From: Streptomyces flavofungini
Lineage (GTDB): Bacteria > Actinomycetota > Actinomycetes > Streptomycetales > Streptomycetaceae
Direction of reading: 5' to 3'
Length of the DNA: 64,000 nt
NCBI RefSeq assembly: GCF_014650815.1
Contig: NZ_BMVR01000011.1
Location: 124,001 to 188,000, forward strand
Within the stretch, counting starts at the first letter, position 1, and each line of letters starts with the position of its first letter. Positions 46,217-54,631 of the stretch are shown here, one piece after another. The translations under genes and the position numbers were made by a program. Under the pieces are notes generated by a model. It had not been told where the DNA came from, made no database searches, and worked only from the letters and a program-made list of their open reading frames with translations.

Positions 46217-47761
46217 ATGCCCAGCGCAGAGAAGATGCCCCCCACACGCGCGCATCAGTCAGTACCCGAGCAGGCGCCGCAGCCTGTGCTCCCCACGAAG
46301 CAGGACGAGGTCGCTGCGGCCGGCAGCGAGCTGATCGGCGGACCGATCGGCCGCAGAGCCCTGCTGGCGGCGACCTGGCTGACCCCGGTACGCGTCATCG
46401 CACTGGTCGCGATCGGCATGTTCGCACTCGGCATGGTGCAGAAGATGCCCTGCTACAACGGCGGCTGGTTCGTCGGTGCGAGCTCGCAGTACACGCATGC
46501 CTGCTACTCCGACATCCCCCACCTCTACCAGGGGCGCGGCTTCGCTGACGGGCTCGTGCCGTACTTCGACAAGCTGCCTGCCGACGTCGGCATGGAGTAC
46601 CTCGAGTACCCGGTGCTGACCGGTCTGTTCATGCAGGTGGCCGCCTGGCTGACGCCGGGCAGCGGGACCATCCAGCACCAGGAGAAAATCTACTGGATGG
46701 TCAATGCCGGGATGCTGATGGTCTGCACGGTCGTCATCGCCGTCTGTGTGACCCGCATCCACCGGCGTCGCCCCTGGGACGCCCTGCTCGTCGCTCTGGC
46801 TCCTGCTTTCGCCCTCACGGCCACCATCAACTGGGACCTGTTCGCGGTCGCCCTGACGGCCATGGCGATGCTGATGTGGGCGCGCGGGCGGGCCGTGGCC
46901 GCGGGGATCCTCATCGGCCTCGCGGCGGCCGCCAAGCTCTATCCGGCGCTGCTGCTCGGGCCGCTGCTCGTGCTGTGCTGGCGAGCCGGGCGCTGGCGGG
47001 CCTTCTGGCTGACCGCGGGGAGCGCGGTGGGCGCCTGGCTCGCGGTGAACCTGCCGGTGATGATCAGCCACGACGCGGCGGGCTTCCACATCCGCGAGGG
47101 CTGGGCGAAGTTCTACACGTTCAGCCAGGAGCGCGGGGTCGACTTCGGGTCGTTCTGGCTGATCCTCTCCCAGCGCATGGACGACCCCCTGACCACGGAC
47201 ACGGTGAACAAGCTCGCGGCCGCGCTGATGGTGCTCTGCTGCCTGGGGGTGGCCGCCCTCGGCCTGACCGCGCCACGCCGTCCACGGCTGGCGCAGCTCG
47301 TCTTCCTGGTCGTCGCTGCCTTCATCCTCACCAACAAGGTCTACTCGCCGCAGTACGTCCTGTGGCTGATTCCGCTCGCCGCGCTGGCCCGCCCTCGCTG
47401 GCGTGACTTCCTCATCTGGCAGGCGTGTGAGGTCGCGTACTTCCTGGGGATCTGGGGATATCTCGCGTTCACGACGAGCGGGGACGCCCACAAGGGGCTG
47501 CCCACCGAGGGCTACCAACTGGCCATCGGGATCCATCTGTTGGGGACGCTGTACCTGTGCGCCGTGGTCGTGCGCGACATCCTCTTGCCGGAGCGGGACG
47601 TGGTGCGGCGGACCGGGGAGGACGACCCCTCCGGAGGGGTCCTCGACGGTGCTCCGGACGTCTTCGTGCTCGGTGCCGCGGCGCGTCCGCCGCGGCAGGC
47701 CGGGCAGGACGGGGCGGGCTCGTGCGTGAAGTGGGGGACGGCGGGTGACCGTTCGCCCTGA
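46217..47761 (+). CDS. Glycosyltransferase family 87 (polyprenyl-phosphomannose-dependent type) membrane protein
   Basis: A 514-residue GT-C fold protein with about ten transmembrane segments. An N-terminal disordered 45 residues precede LTPVRVIALVAIGMFALG. The first outer loop has acidic and aromatic residues (YFDKLPADVGMEYLEYPVLTG), followed by NWDLFAVALTAMAML and LGLAAAAKLYPALLL, the GT87/DUF2029 signature. Related actinobacterial enzymes add mannose from polyprenyl-phosphomannose to cell-envelope glycans; the acceptor here is unknown. ATG 46217 has GCAGGA 8 nt upstream. Confidence 0.85.
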   Translation: MPSAEKMPPTRAHQSVPEQAPQPVLPTKQDEVAAAGSELIGGPIGRRALLAATWLTPVRVIALVAIGMFALGMVQKMPCYNGGWFVGASSQYTHACYSDIPHLYQGRGFADGLVPYFDKLPADVGMEYLEYPVLTGLFMQVAAWLTPGSGTIQHQEKIYWMVNAGMLMVCTVVIAVCVTRIHRRRPWDALLVALAPAFALTATINWDLFAVALTAMAMLMWARGRAVAAGILIGLAAAAKLYPALLLGPLLVLCWRAGRWRAFWLTAGSAVGAWLAVNLPVMISHDAAGFHIREGWAKFYTFSQERGVDFGSFWLILSQRMDDPLTTDTVNKLAAALMVLCCLGVAALGLTAPRRPRLAQLVFLVVAAFILTNKVYSPQYVLWLIPLAALARPRWRDFLIWQACEVAYFLGIWGYLAFTTSGDAHKGLPTEGYQLAIGIHLLGTLYLCAVVVRDILLPERDVVRRTGEDDPSGGVLDGAPDVFVLGAAARPPRQAGQDGAGSCVKWGTAGDRSP

Positions 47762-47817
47762 GCGAACAGGGCGAGCGATCGGCGCGGGCGGGCCACTGTG
47801 CCCGACCCGTTGAGCAA

Positions 47818-47860
47818 GCCGAAGGGCCGGTGCGCGGGTGGCGCGTACCGGCCCTTCGGC
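47818..47860. terminator. Terminator between the GT87 and alanine-racemase-like genes
   Basis: Arms 47818-47831 (GCCGAAGGGCCGGT) and 47847-47860, with the loop partly self-pairing. It lies between convergent genes and so serves both. Confidence 0.8.
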
Positions 47861-47908
47861 ATGTGCCCTCGATGTGCTCGAGGGCCGAGACTTCCTTGGA
47901 GCGACGGC

Positions 47909-48940
47909 TCAGCGGTCGACGATCCGGTCGAACTGCGTGGTGGTGTGCCGCAGGTGGGCCACCAGTTCCTCGCCCACCTGCGGCTCCGGCGCGTCCGACG
48001 GCACGAAGAGCAGCGACACCTGCATGTGCGGAGGCTCGGCGAACCAGCGCTGCTTGTCGCCCCAGACGAACGGCGAGAGGTTGCGGTTGACGGTCGCGAG
48101 GCCCGCGCGGGCCACGCCCTTCGCCCGCGGCATCATGCCGTGCAGCGCCTTCGGGGCCTCCAGGCCGACGCCGTGCGACGTACCGCCCGCGACGACGACC
48201 AGCCAGCCGTCGGAGGCGACCTTCTGCTGGCGGTAGCCGAAACGGTCCCCCTTCACGACGCGGGTGACGTCCAGGATGGCGCCCCGGTACTCGGTCGCGT
48301 GGTGGTCGCCCAGCCAGAGCTGCGTGCCGATCCGCGCGCGGAAGCGGGTCTGCGGGAACTGCTGCTGGAGGCGGGCCAGTTCACCGGCCTTCAGGTGGCT
48401 GACGAACATCGTGTGCAGCGGCAGGCGGGCGGCACGCAGCCGGTCCATCCAGGCGATGACCTCCTCGACGGCGTCCGAGCCGTCGGTGCGGTCGAGCGGC
48501 AGATGGATCGCGAAGCCTTCGAGGCGTACGTCCTCGATGGCCGCGTGCAGCAGCGGCAGGTCCTGCTCGCTGACGCCGTGGCGCTTCATCGAGGACATGA
48601 CCTCAATGACGACGCGGGCGCCCACGAGGCCGTGCACGCCGTCGATCGACGACACGGAGCGGATGACGCGGTCGGGCAGCGGCACAGGCTCTTCGCCCCG
48701 GCGGAACGGCGTCAGGACCAGCAGGTCGCCGCCGAACCAGTCCTTGATCCGGGCGGCCTCGTAGGTCGTGCCGACGGCGAGCACGTCCGAGCCGAATCGC
48801 GTGGCCTCCTCCGCGAGCCGCTCGTGACCGAAGCCGTAGCCGTTGCCCTTGCAGACCGGGACGATGCCCGGGAACTGCTCCAGCATGTGCTTCTGGTGTG
48901 CCCGCCAGCGCGCGGTGTCGACATAGAGCGTGAGCGCCAT
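47909..48940 (-). CDS. Alanine-racemase-like PLP protein paired with FemX
   Basis: A 343-residue protein of the fold-type III PLP family. The PLP lysine is K31 in VCKGNGYGFG, a variant of the usual VKANAYGHG. Conserved middle parts include MFVSHLKAGE and RARIGTQLWLGD. The C-terminal half differs from standard Alr, and I could not place the second catalytic tyrosine, so racemase activity is uncertain. ATG 48940 follows AAAGG. Streptomyces have a separate standard alr elsewhere. Pairing with femX 77 bp upstream suggests a cell-wall role. Confidence 0.75.
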   Translation of the reverse strand: MALTLYVDTARWRAHQKHMLEQFPGIVPVCKGNGYGFGHERLAEEATRFGSDVLAVGTTYEAARIKDWFGGDLLVLTPFRRGEEPVPLPDRVIRSVSSIDGVHGLVGARVVIEVMSSMKRHGVSEQDLPLLHAAIEDVRLEGFAIHLPLDRTDGSDAVEEVIAWMDRLRAARLPLHTMFVSHLKAGELARLQQQFPQTRFRARIGTQLWLGDHHATEYRGAILDVTRVVKGDRFGYRQQKVASDGWLVVVAGGTSHGVGLEAPKALHGMMPRAKGVARAGLATVNRNLSPFVWGDKQRWFAEPPHMQVSLLFVPSDAPEPQVGEELVAHLRHTTTQFDRIVDR

Positions 48941-49017
48941 GGCTGGTCCCGGAACCTTTCTGATGTCTGCGGTGTAACAGAGGTATGGAAGGAAATGCGG
49001 ACGGAAGCAGTGCGGGA

Positions 49018-50139
49018 TCAGCGGCGCGACATGTAGATGTCGAGAGCCTTGTGCAGCAGCTTGTTCAGCGGGAAGTCCCACTCACCGACGTACTCCACGG
49101 CCTCGCCGCCGGTGCCGACCTTGAACTGGATCAGACCGAAGAGGTGGTCCGTCTCGTCGAGCGAGTCGGAGATGCCCCGCAGGTCGTAGACGGAGGCGCC
49201 GAGCGCGTAGGCGTCGCGCAGCATCCGCCACTGCATCGCGTTCGAGGGCCTGACCTCACGCCCGATGTTGTCGGACGCGCCGTAGGAGTACCAGACGTGG
49301 CCGCCCACGACGAGCATCGTCGCCGCCGACAGGTTCACGCCGTTGTGCCGCGCGAAGTACAGCCGCATGCGGTTGGGATCCTCGGTGTTGAGGGTCTGCC
49401 ACATCTGCTGGAAGTAACCCAGCGGCCGCGGGCGGAACTTGTCGCGGATCGCGGTGATCTCGTAGAGGCGCTGCCATTCGGCGAGGTCCTGATAGCCGCC
49501 CTGGACGACCTCGACGCCGGCCTTCTCGGCCTTCTTGATGTTGCGGCGCCAGAGCTGGTTGAAGTTCTTGAGGACGTCCTCAAGGGCACGGTTGGCCAGC
49601 GGCACCTGGAACACATAGCGGGGCTGTACGTCACCGAAGCCGGCGCCGCCGTCCTCGCCCTGCTGCCAGCCCATGCGGCGGAGCTTGTCCGAGACCTCGA
49701 AAGCGCGCGGCTCGATGGTCGTCGCCTCGACGTCGCGCAGCCGCTTCACGTCCGGGTTCTGGATGCCGGACTTGATCGCGGGGGCGTCCCAGCGGCGGAT
49801 GACGACCGGCGGGCCCATCTTCACGGAGAAGGCGCCCTGCTTCTTCAGGTGCGCCAGCATCGGCTGGAGCCACTCGTCCAGGTTCGGGGCGTACCAGTTG
49901 ATGACCGGACCCTCGGGCAGATACGCGAGATAGCGCTTGACCTTGGGCAACTGGCGGTAGAGGACGAGGCCCACGCCGACCAGCTGGCCGGTCCTGTCGT
50001 CGAACCAGCCGAGGTTCTCCGAGCGCCATTCACTCTTCACGTCTGCCCATGCGGGGACCTGGCAATGACTCGCCGACGGCAGGCTCTGGATGTACGCCAG
50101 ATGCTGCTCTCGGCTGATGGTCCTCAGGGTCAGGCTCAT
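49018..50139 (-). CDS. femX: FemX-type peptidyltransferase (lipid II interpeptide bridge)
   Basis: A 373-residue FemABX protein with two GNAT-like halves and a helical arm. It uses aminoacyl-tRNA to add the bridging residue, glycine on LL-diaminopimelate in Streptomyces. HCQVPAWADVKSEWRSENLGW is the family start; NFNQLWRRNIKKAEKAGV and YGASDNIGREVRPSNAMQW are conserved. Length is slightly below the Staphylococcus Fem proteins. It is upstream of the alanine-racemase-like gene in the same orientation. Confidence 0.9.
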   Translation of the reverse strand: MSLTLRTISREQHLAYIQSLPSASHCQVPAWADVKSEWRSENLGWFDDRTGQLVGVGLVLYRQLPKVKRYLAYLPEGPVINWYAPNLDEWLQPMLAHLKKQGAFSVKMGPPVVIRRWDAPAIKSGIQNPDVKRLRDVEATTIEPRAFEVSDKLRRMGWQQGEDGGAGFGDVQPRYVFQVPLANRALEDVLKNFNQLWRRNIKKAEKAGVEVVQGGYQDLAEWQRLYEITAIRDKFRPRPLGYFQQMWQTLNTEDPNRMRLYFARHNGVNLSAATMLVVGGHVWYSYGASDNIGREVRPSNAMQWRMLRDAYALGASVYDLRGISDSLDETDHLFGLIQFKVGTGGEAVEYVGEWDFPLNKLLHKALDIYMSRR

Positions 50140-50326
50140 TCGCGGCGCTCCTCGGGCTGGTGTGTCCCCATGGGTACAGGGGCTCCGGCTCTCGCGCCGA
50201 AGCCTACTGCGCCCTGCGAGCGCCCCGTCTGGGCGTATGGAACCTTTGTCCCCGGCCGTGCTCCGACCAGGGACGGTGCGGGTCCGTCAGCGGCAGGCCC
50301 GCTGTCTGTTTACCGGAGTTCGCCGG

Positions 50327-50638
50327 TCACCAAAGGCCGCCGAAGAGTCCGCCGTGTGCCATGCCCAGGAAGAAGCCGACCGCCGAGGCGCCGAGCCCGA
50401 CGATCAGGAAGAAGCGCTCGCGGGTCGTCACCGAGATGAACTGCCCGTAGGCCCCCGTGAAGATCCCGACCAGGCCGGTCCAGGAACTCAGCAGGTGCAG
50501 GTTGTGGAACATCGCGGTCACGAAGGCGATGGCCCCGAGCGCCAGGGTCACGCCGAGCAGCGTGTCCTGGAGCGGATGGGGCTTGCCGTCGGTGGCGAAG
50601 AGGGAGCCGGCGGTGTTGGGTCGCATTGCTTGTGCCAT
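50327..50638 (-). CDS. Small integral membrane protein
   Basis: A 103-residue protein with three hydrophobic helices: TLLGVTLALGAIAFVTAMF (about 33-51), a central LVGIFTGAYGQFISV segment, and FFLIVGLGASAVGFFLGMAHGG near the end. ATG 50638 (MAQAMRPNTAG) is fixed by an excellent GGAGGTGCC 6 nt upstream; the longer frame is spurious. No function is recognised. It is divergent from the rpsF operon. Confidence 0.8.
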   Translation of the reverse strand: MAQAMRPNTAGSLFATDGKPHPLQDTLLGVTLALGAIAFVTAMFHNLHLLSSWTGLVGIFTGAYGQFISVTTRERFFLIVGLGASAVGFFLGMAHGGLFGGLW

Positions 50639-50677
50639 GGAGGCACCTCCTGCGGAAGGCGGCGCATCGTAGCGCCA

Positions 50678-50694
50678 TACACACCCGATGTGTA
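50678..50694. promoter_or_regulatory. Palindrome upstream of the small membrane protein gene
   Basis: TACACA (50678-50683) and TGTGTA (50689-50694) with a 5-bp spacer CCCGA, 40 bp upstream of the start at 50638. It looks like a 17-bp operator, for example of a GntR-type regulator. The regulator is unknown. Confidence 0.4.
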
Positions 50695-50789
50695 CAGATT
50701 CTGCCCGCCCACCGTCGGATTTCAACCGGAAGGCAAGGTGCAGGTAGTCTGTACCGTCTGCACCGGTGTCTGCCCAGGCCACAGCATGA

Positions 50790-50807
50790 GCCCCCGTCCG
50801 CGGGGGC
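50790..50807 (+). promoter_or_regulatory. GC-rich hairpin in the rpsF leader region
   Basis: Arms GCCCCCG (50790-50796) and CGGGGGC (50801-50807) with tetraloop TCCG, about 100 bp before rpsF. It could be a small terminator or part of an autoregulatory leader. No T-tail follows. Confidence 0.3.
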
Positions 50808-50903
50808 CGATTGTCAGTGGCGGCCGATACCGTTGCGTACGCATCACGACCCTCCTGCCACGGAACGACCGTGGCCGCTGAGTCCAAAGGAGGTGGGTTC
50901 CAC

Positions 50904-51194
50904 ATGCGTCACTACGAGGTGATGGTCATCCTCGACCCCGATCTCGAGGAGCGCGCTGTCTCCCCGCTGATCGAGAACTTCCTTTCCGTCGTCCGTGAGG
51001 GCAACGGAAAGGTTGAGAAGGTCGACACCTGGGGCCGTCGTCGTCTCTCGTACGAGATCAAGAAGAAGCCCGAGGGCATCTACTCGGTCATCGACCTGCA
51101 GGCCGAGCCTGCGGTCGTCAAGGAGCTCGACCGCCAGATGAACCTGAACGAGTCGGTCCTCCGGACCAAGGTCCTCCGCCCCGAGATGCACTGA
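50904..51194 (+). CDS. rpsF: 30S ribosomal protein bS6
   Basis: A 96-residue protein: MRHYEVMVILDPDLEERAVS, then KVDTWGRRRLSYEIKKKPEGIYSVIDLQAEP, the bS6 fold. It pairs with bS18 on the small-subunit platform. ATG 50904 is fixed by AAAGGAGG. First gene of the conserved rpsF-ssb-rpsR-rplI operon. Confidence 0.97.
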   Translation: MRHYEVMVILDPDLEERAVSPLIENFLSVVREGNGKVEKVDTWGRRRLSYEIKKKPEGIYSVIDLQAEPAVVKELDRQMNLNESVLRTKVLRPEMH

Positions 51195-51297
51195 GCCTCT
51201 GGCTCAGACCCGTTGAGCCCCTGGGCTCGACGGAACTCGGGATCCGAGTAGCAGCAGTAAAAGCAGCCAGCAGCAAACCCGCCGAGAGGTTCCCCCA

Positions 51298-51921
<624 letters not shown>

Positions 51922-51993
51922 GCCTTAGGCCGTAGGCCTCAGGGCGAGAAGGCGGGTCGTACCCACACTTCTTGATCACACAGGAGAAACACC

Positions 51994-52230
51994 ATGGCGA
52001 AGCCGCCTGTGCGCAAGCCTAAGAAGAAGGTCTGCGCTTTCTGCAAGGACAAGGTCCAGTACGTGGACTACAAGGACACGAACATGCTGCGGAAGTTCAT
52101 TTCCGACCGCGGCAAGATCCGTGCCCGCCGCGTGACCGGCAACTGCACGCAGCACCAGCGTGACGTCGCCACGGCCGTGAAGAACAGCCGTGAGATGGCG
52201 CTGCTGCCCTACACGTCCACCGCGCGATAA
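51994..52230 (+). CDS. rpsR: 30S ribosomal protein bS18
   Basis: A 78-residue basic protein. CAFCKDK near the start, plus a Cys in GNCTQHQRDV, indicates the zinc-binding (C+) form rather than the zinc-free paralogue. DYKDTNMLRKFISDRGKIRARRVTG is the conserved core. ATG 51994 lies behind AGGAGAAACACC. Confidence 0.97.
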   Translation: MAKPPVRKPKKKVCAFCKDKVQYVDYKDTNMLRKFISDRGKIRARRVTGNCTQHQRDVATAVKNSREMALLPYTSTAR

Positions 52231-52248
52231 GGGAAGGGTGACCGAAAC

Positions 52249-52695
52249 ATGAAGATCATCCTCACCCACGAGGTCTCCGGCCTCGGTGCCGCCGGCGAGG
52301 TCGTAGACGTCAAGGACGGCTACGCCCGCAACTACCTGATCCCGCGGAAGTTCGCTATCCGCTGGACCAAGGGTGGCGAGAAGGACGTCGAGCAGATCCG
52401 TCGCGCTCGCAAGATCCACGAGATCGCGACCATCGAGCAGGCCAACGAGATCAAGGCCAAGCTCGAGGCCGTCAAGGTCCGCCTGGCCGTTCGCTCCGGC
52501 GACGCCGGTCGTCTCTTCGGCTCCGTCACCCCGGCTGACGTCGCTTCGGCGATCGAGGCTGCTGGTGGCCCGAAGATCGACAAGCGGCGTGTCGAGCTGG
52601 GCGCGCCGATCAAGACCCTGGGCGCCCACGCGACGTCCGTGCGTCTGCACCCCGAGGTGGCCGCGAAGGTCAGCGTCGAGGTCGTCTCTGCCTGA
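52249..52695 (+). CDS. rplI: 50S ribosomal protein bL9
   Basis: A 148-residue protein: MKIILTHEVSGLGAAGEVVDVKDGYARNYLIP is the invariant N-domain, followed by the long connecting helix and the C-domain (GSVTPADVASAIEAAGG). It closes the rpsF-ssb-rpsR-rplI operon; a terminator follows. Confidence 0.97.
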   Translation: MKIILTHEVSGLGAAGEVVDVKDGYARNYLIPRKFAIRWTKGGEKDVEQIRRARKIHEIATIEQANEIKAKLEAVKVRLAVRSGDAGRLFGSVTPADVASAIEAAGGPKIDKRRVELGAPIKTLGAHATSVRLHPEVAAKVSVEVVSA

Positions 52696-52719
52696 GCTTC
52701 GTGCTCGCAGGACTGAGTG

Positions 52720-52749
52720 AAGGGGCCGCACCTCCGGGTGCGGCCCCTT
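52720..52749 (+). terminator. Terminator of the rpsF-ssb-rpsR-rplI operon
   Basis: Perfect 13-bp arms 52720-52732 (AAGGGGCCGCACC) and 52737-52749 with a 4-nt loop TCCG and a T after the stem. Confidence 0.85.
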
Positions 52750-52795
52750 TGCCGTGCCGGTTCGTATGTGGTGCCTCCGGCTGGGGGCGTGCGGT

Positions 52796-52809
52796 GTTTC
52801 ACGTGAAAC
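52796..52809. other. parS: parS site 9 (rplI-MATE intergenic)
   Basis: Exact GTTTCACGTGAAAC at the centre of a 22-bp perfect palindrome (52792-52813) between convergent genes. Confidence 0.95.
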
Positions 52810-52833
52810 ACCGTCGTGGAGGCCGGGAGAGGT

Positions 52834-54171
52834 TCAGCGCGTGGCGCCCGTGACGACCCACCTGCCCGAGCGGGAGCGCAGCCACAGGGTCAGCGCACGC
52901 ACGGTCATCATGAGCGTCATCGCGACCCACAGGGTGGTCAGCCCGCCGCCGAGGCTGGGGACGAGGAGTGCCACCGGGGCGAAGACCGCGAGCGTGACCA
53001 GCATGGCCCAGGCGAGGTACGGCCCGTCCCCCGCGCCCATCAGGACCCCGTCGAGGACGTAGACGATGCCGCAGATGGGCTGGGCGAGCGCTATCACGAT
53101 GAGGGCGGGCAGGGCCGCGTCCTGGACGGCGGCGTCGCCGGAGAACAGCGGAACGAACACAGGTCGGGCCGCGACGACCAGCAGGCCGAGGGCGGCGCCC
53201 GAGACGAGGCCCCACTGGACCATGCGGCGGCAGACGTCGCGAGCGCCTTGTGGATCGTCGGCGCCCAGGTGCCGGGCGATGATGGCTTGCCCGGCTATCG
53301 CGATGGCGTCTAGGGCGAAGGAGAGCAGGCTCCACAGCGACAGGACGATCTGGTGGGCCGCCACATCGGCGTCGCCGAGACGGGCGGCCACGGCTGTCGC
53401 GATCAGCGCGATGGCGCGCAGTGCGAGCGTGCGGGCCAGGAGTGGGACTCCGGCCTGGGCGCAGGCTCTTATGCCGGCCGCGTCGGGGCGGAGGGAGGCA
53501 CCGTGCTGCTTGGCGCCGCGCACGACCACGTACAGGTAGATGGCCGCCATGCCGCACTGGGCCAGCACGGTGCCCCAGGCGGAACCAGCGATGCCGAAGC
53601 CGAAGCCGTAGACGAGGAGCACGTTCAAGGCACCGTTGGCGATGAAGCCGCCGCCGGCGACGTACAGCGGTGTCTTGGTGTCCTGCAGGCCGCGCAGCAC
53701 GCCGGTGGCGGCGAGCACGACGAGCATCGCGGGTATGCCGAGGATGGATATGCGCAGGTAGGTGACCGCGTACGGGGCGGCCGAGTCGGAGGCGCCGAAG
53801 AGATCGACCAGCGCGGGGGCGGTCGGCAGGGCGACGGCGATGACGGCGGCGCCGAGGAGCAGGGCGAGCCAGATGCCGTCCATGCCCTGGCGGATCGCGG
53901 CCTGCAGGTCCCCGGCGCCGACGCGGCGGGCGACAGCGGCCGTGGTGGCGTACGCGAGGAAGACGAAGATGCTCACGGCTGTTGTCAGGAGCGCGGAGGC
54001 GATGCCGAGACCGGCGAGTTGCGCGGTGCCGAGATGGCCGACGATGGCGCTGTCGGCCATCAGGAAGAGGGGCTCGGCCACGAGTGCGCCGAAGGCGGGG
54101 ACGGCGAGGGCGACGATCTCTCGATCGTGCTGTCGCCGGGCGGCCTTGGGTGCCGCGGGAGCCTGTGTCAT
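52834..54171 (-). CDS. MATE family efflux transporter
   Basis: A 445-residue protein with about 12 hydrophobic segments in two similar halves: REIVALAVPAFGALVAEPLFLMADSAIVGHLGTAQLAGLG opens half one, and LALRAIALIATAVAARLGDADVAAHQIVLSLWS sits at the start of half two. These match DinF-type MATE drug/Na antiporters. ATG 54171 is used; a TTG at 54180 is in frame. This gene lies between rplI and dnaB. The substrate is unknown. Confidence 0.9.
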   Translation of the reverse strand: MTQAPAAPKAARRQHDREIVALAVPAFGALVAEPLFLMADSAIVGHLGTAQLAGLGIASALLTTAVSIFVFLAYATTAAVARRVGAGDLQAAIRQGMDGIWLALLLGAAVIAVALPTAPALVDLFGASDSAAPYAVTYLRISILGIPAMLVVLAATGVLRGLQDTKTPLYVAGGGFIANGALNVLLVYGFGFGIAGSAWGTVLAQCGMAAIYLYVVVRGAKQHGASLRPDAAGIRACAQAGVPLLARTLALRAIALIATAVAARLGDADVAAHQIVLSLWSLLSFALDAIAIAGQAIIARHLGADDPQGARDVCRRMVQWGLVSGAALGLLVVAARPVFVPLFSGDAAVQDAALPALIVIALAQPICGIVYVLDGVLMGAGDGPYLAWAMLVTLAVFAPVALLVPSLGGGLTTLWVAMTLMMTVRALTLWLRSRSGRWVVTGATR

Positions 54172-54631
54172 GAGCACCAATCTAATCTTCCACAGGTAAG
54201 AGATGCAATCACCTTAAGACCCTTACTTAGGTCGGGTGTGCGCATCGGGCGGGGTGCTGTTCGTCAAGATCTTGGGCCGACTGGGGAAGTTTTTCTTCTG
54301 CACAGCCGGTGGACGATAAAGATGCAGGTCAGGGTGGGTGTGGAAAAGGTCCTGAGGGCTTGTTCACAGGGCTGTCCACCGGACCGTGCACAGGTTTTGT
54401 GGGGTTCTCCACAGCATCGCGCCCGTCATCCACACCACCTGTGGATAACCAGATTGGCTGACGGTGCCCGCGGGCCTACCGTGGACCGGCGCCCGCCTCG
54501 TCCTGCCATCGCGGAAACCCCGCAAATCCGACGCGTCAGAACCGGAGTTGGGCCCCCTTATTTGTCAGTGTCGTGCCGTAGGAAAGAGAGGCACGGCGAG
54601 GTCCGCGTGGCGGACGGGAGGAGGTGGCCCG
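54172..54631 (+). promoter_or_regulatory. dnaB upstream region with a DnaA-box cluster
   Basis: A 460-bp spacer. Between 54339 and 54448 lie one exact DnaA box (TTATCCACA, minus sense, 54440-54448) and four with one mismatch: 54339-54347 (TTTTCCACA, minus), 54360-54368 (TTGTTCACA), 54405-54413 (TTCTCCACA) and 54426-54434 (TCATCCACA). A weaker one is at 54372-54380. The cluster could regulate dnaB or titrate DnaA. No gene is seen in the spacer. Confidence 0.65.

Noticed and set aside
50811..50839. TTGTCA as the -35 of the rpsF promoter
   Set aside because: No acceptable -10 hexamer lies at 16-19 bp spacing, so the promoter position is not claimed.
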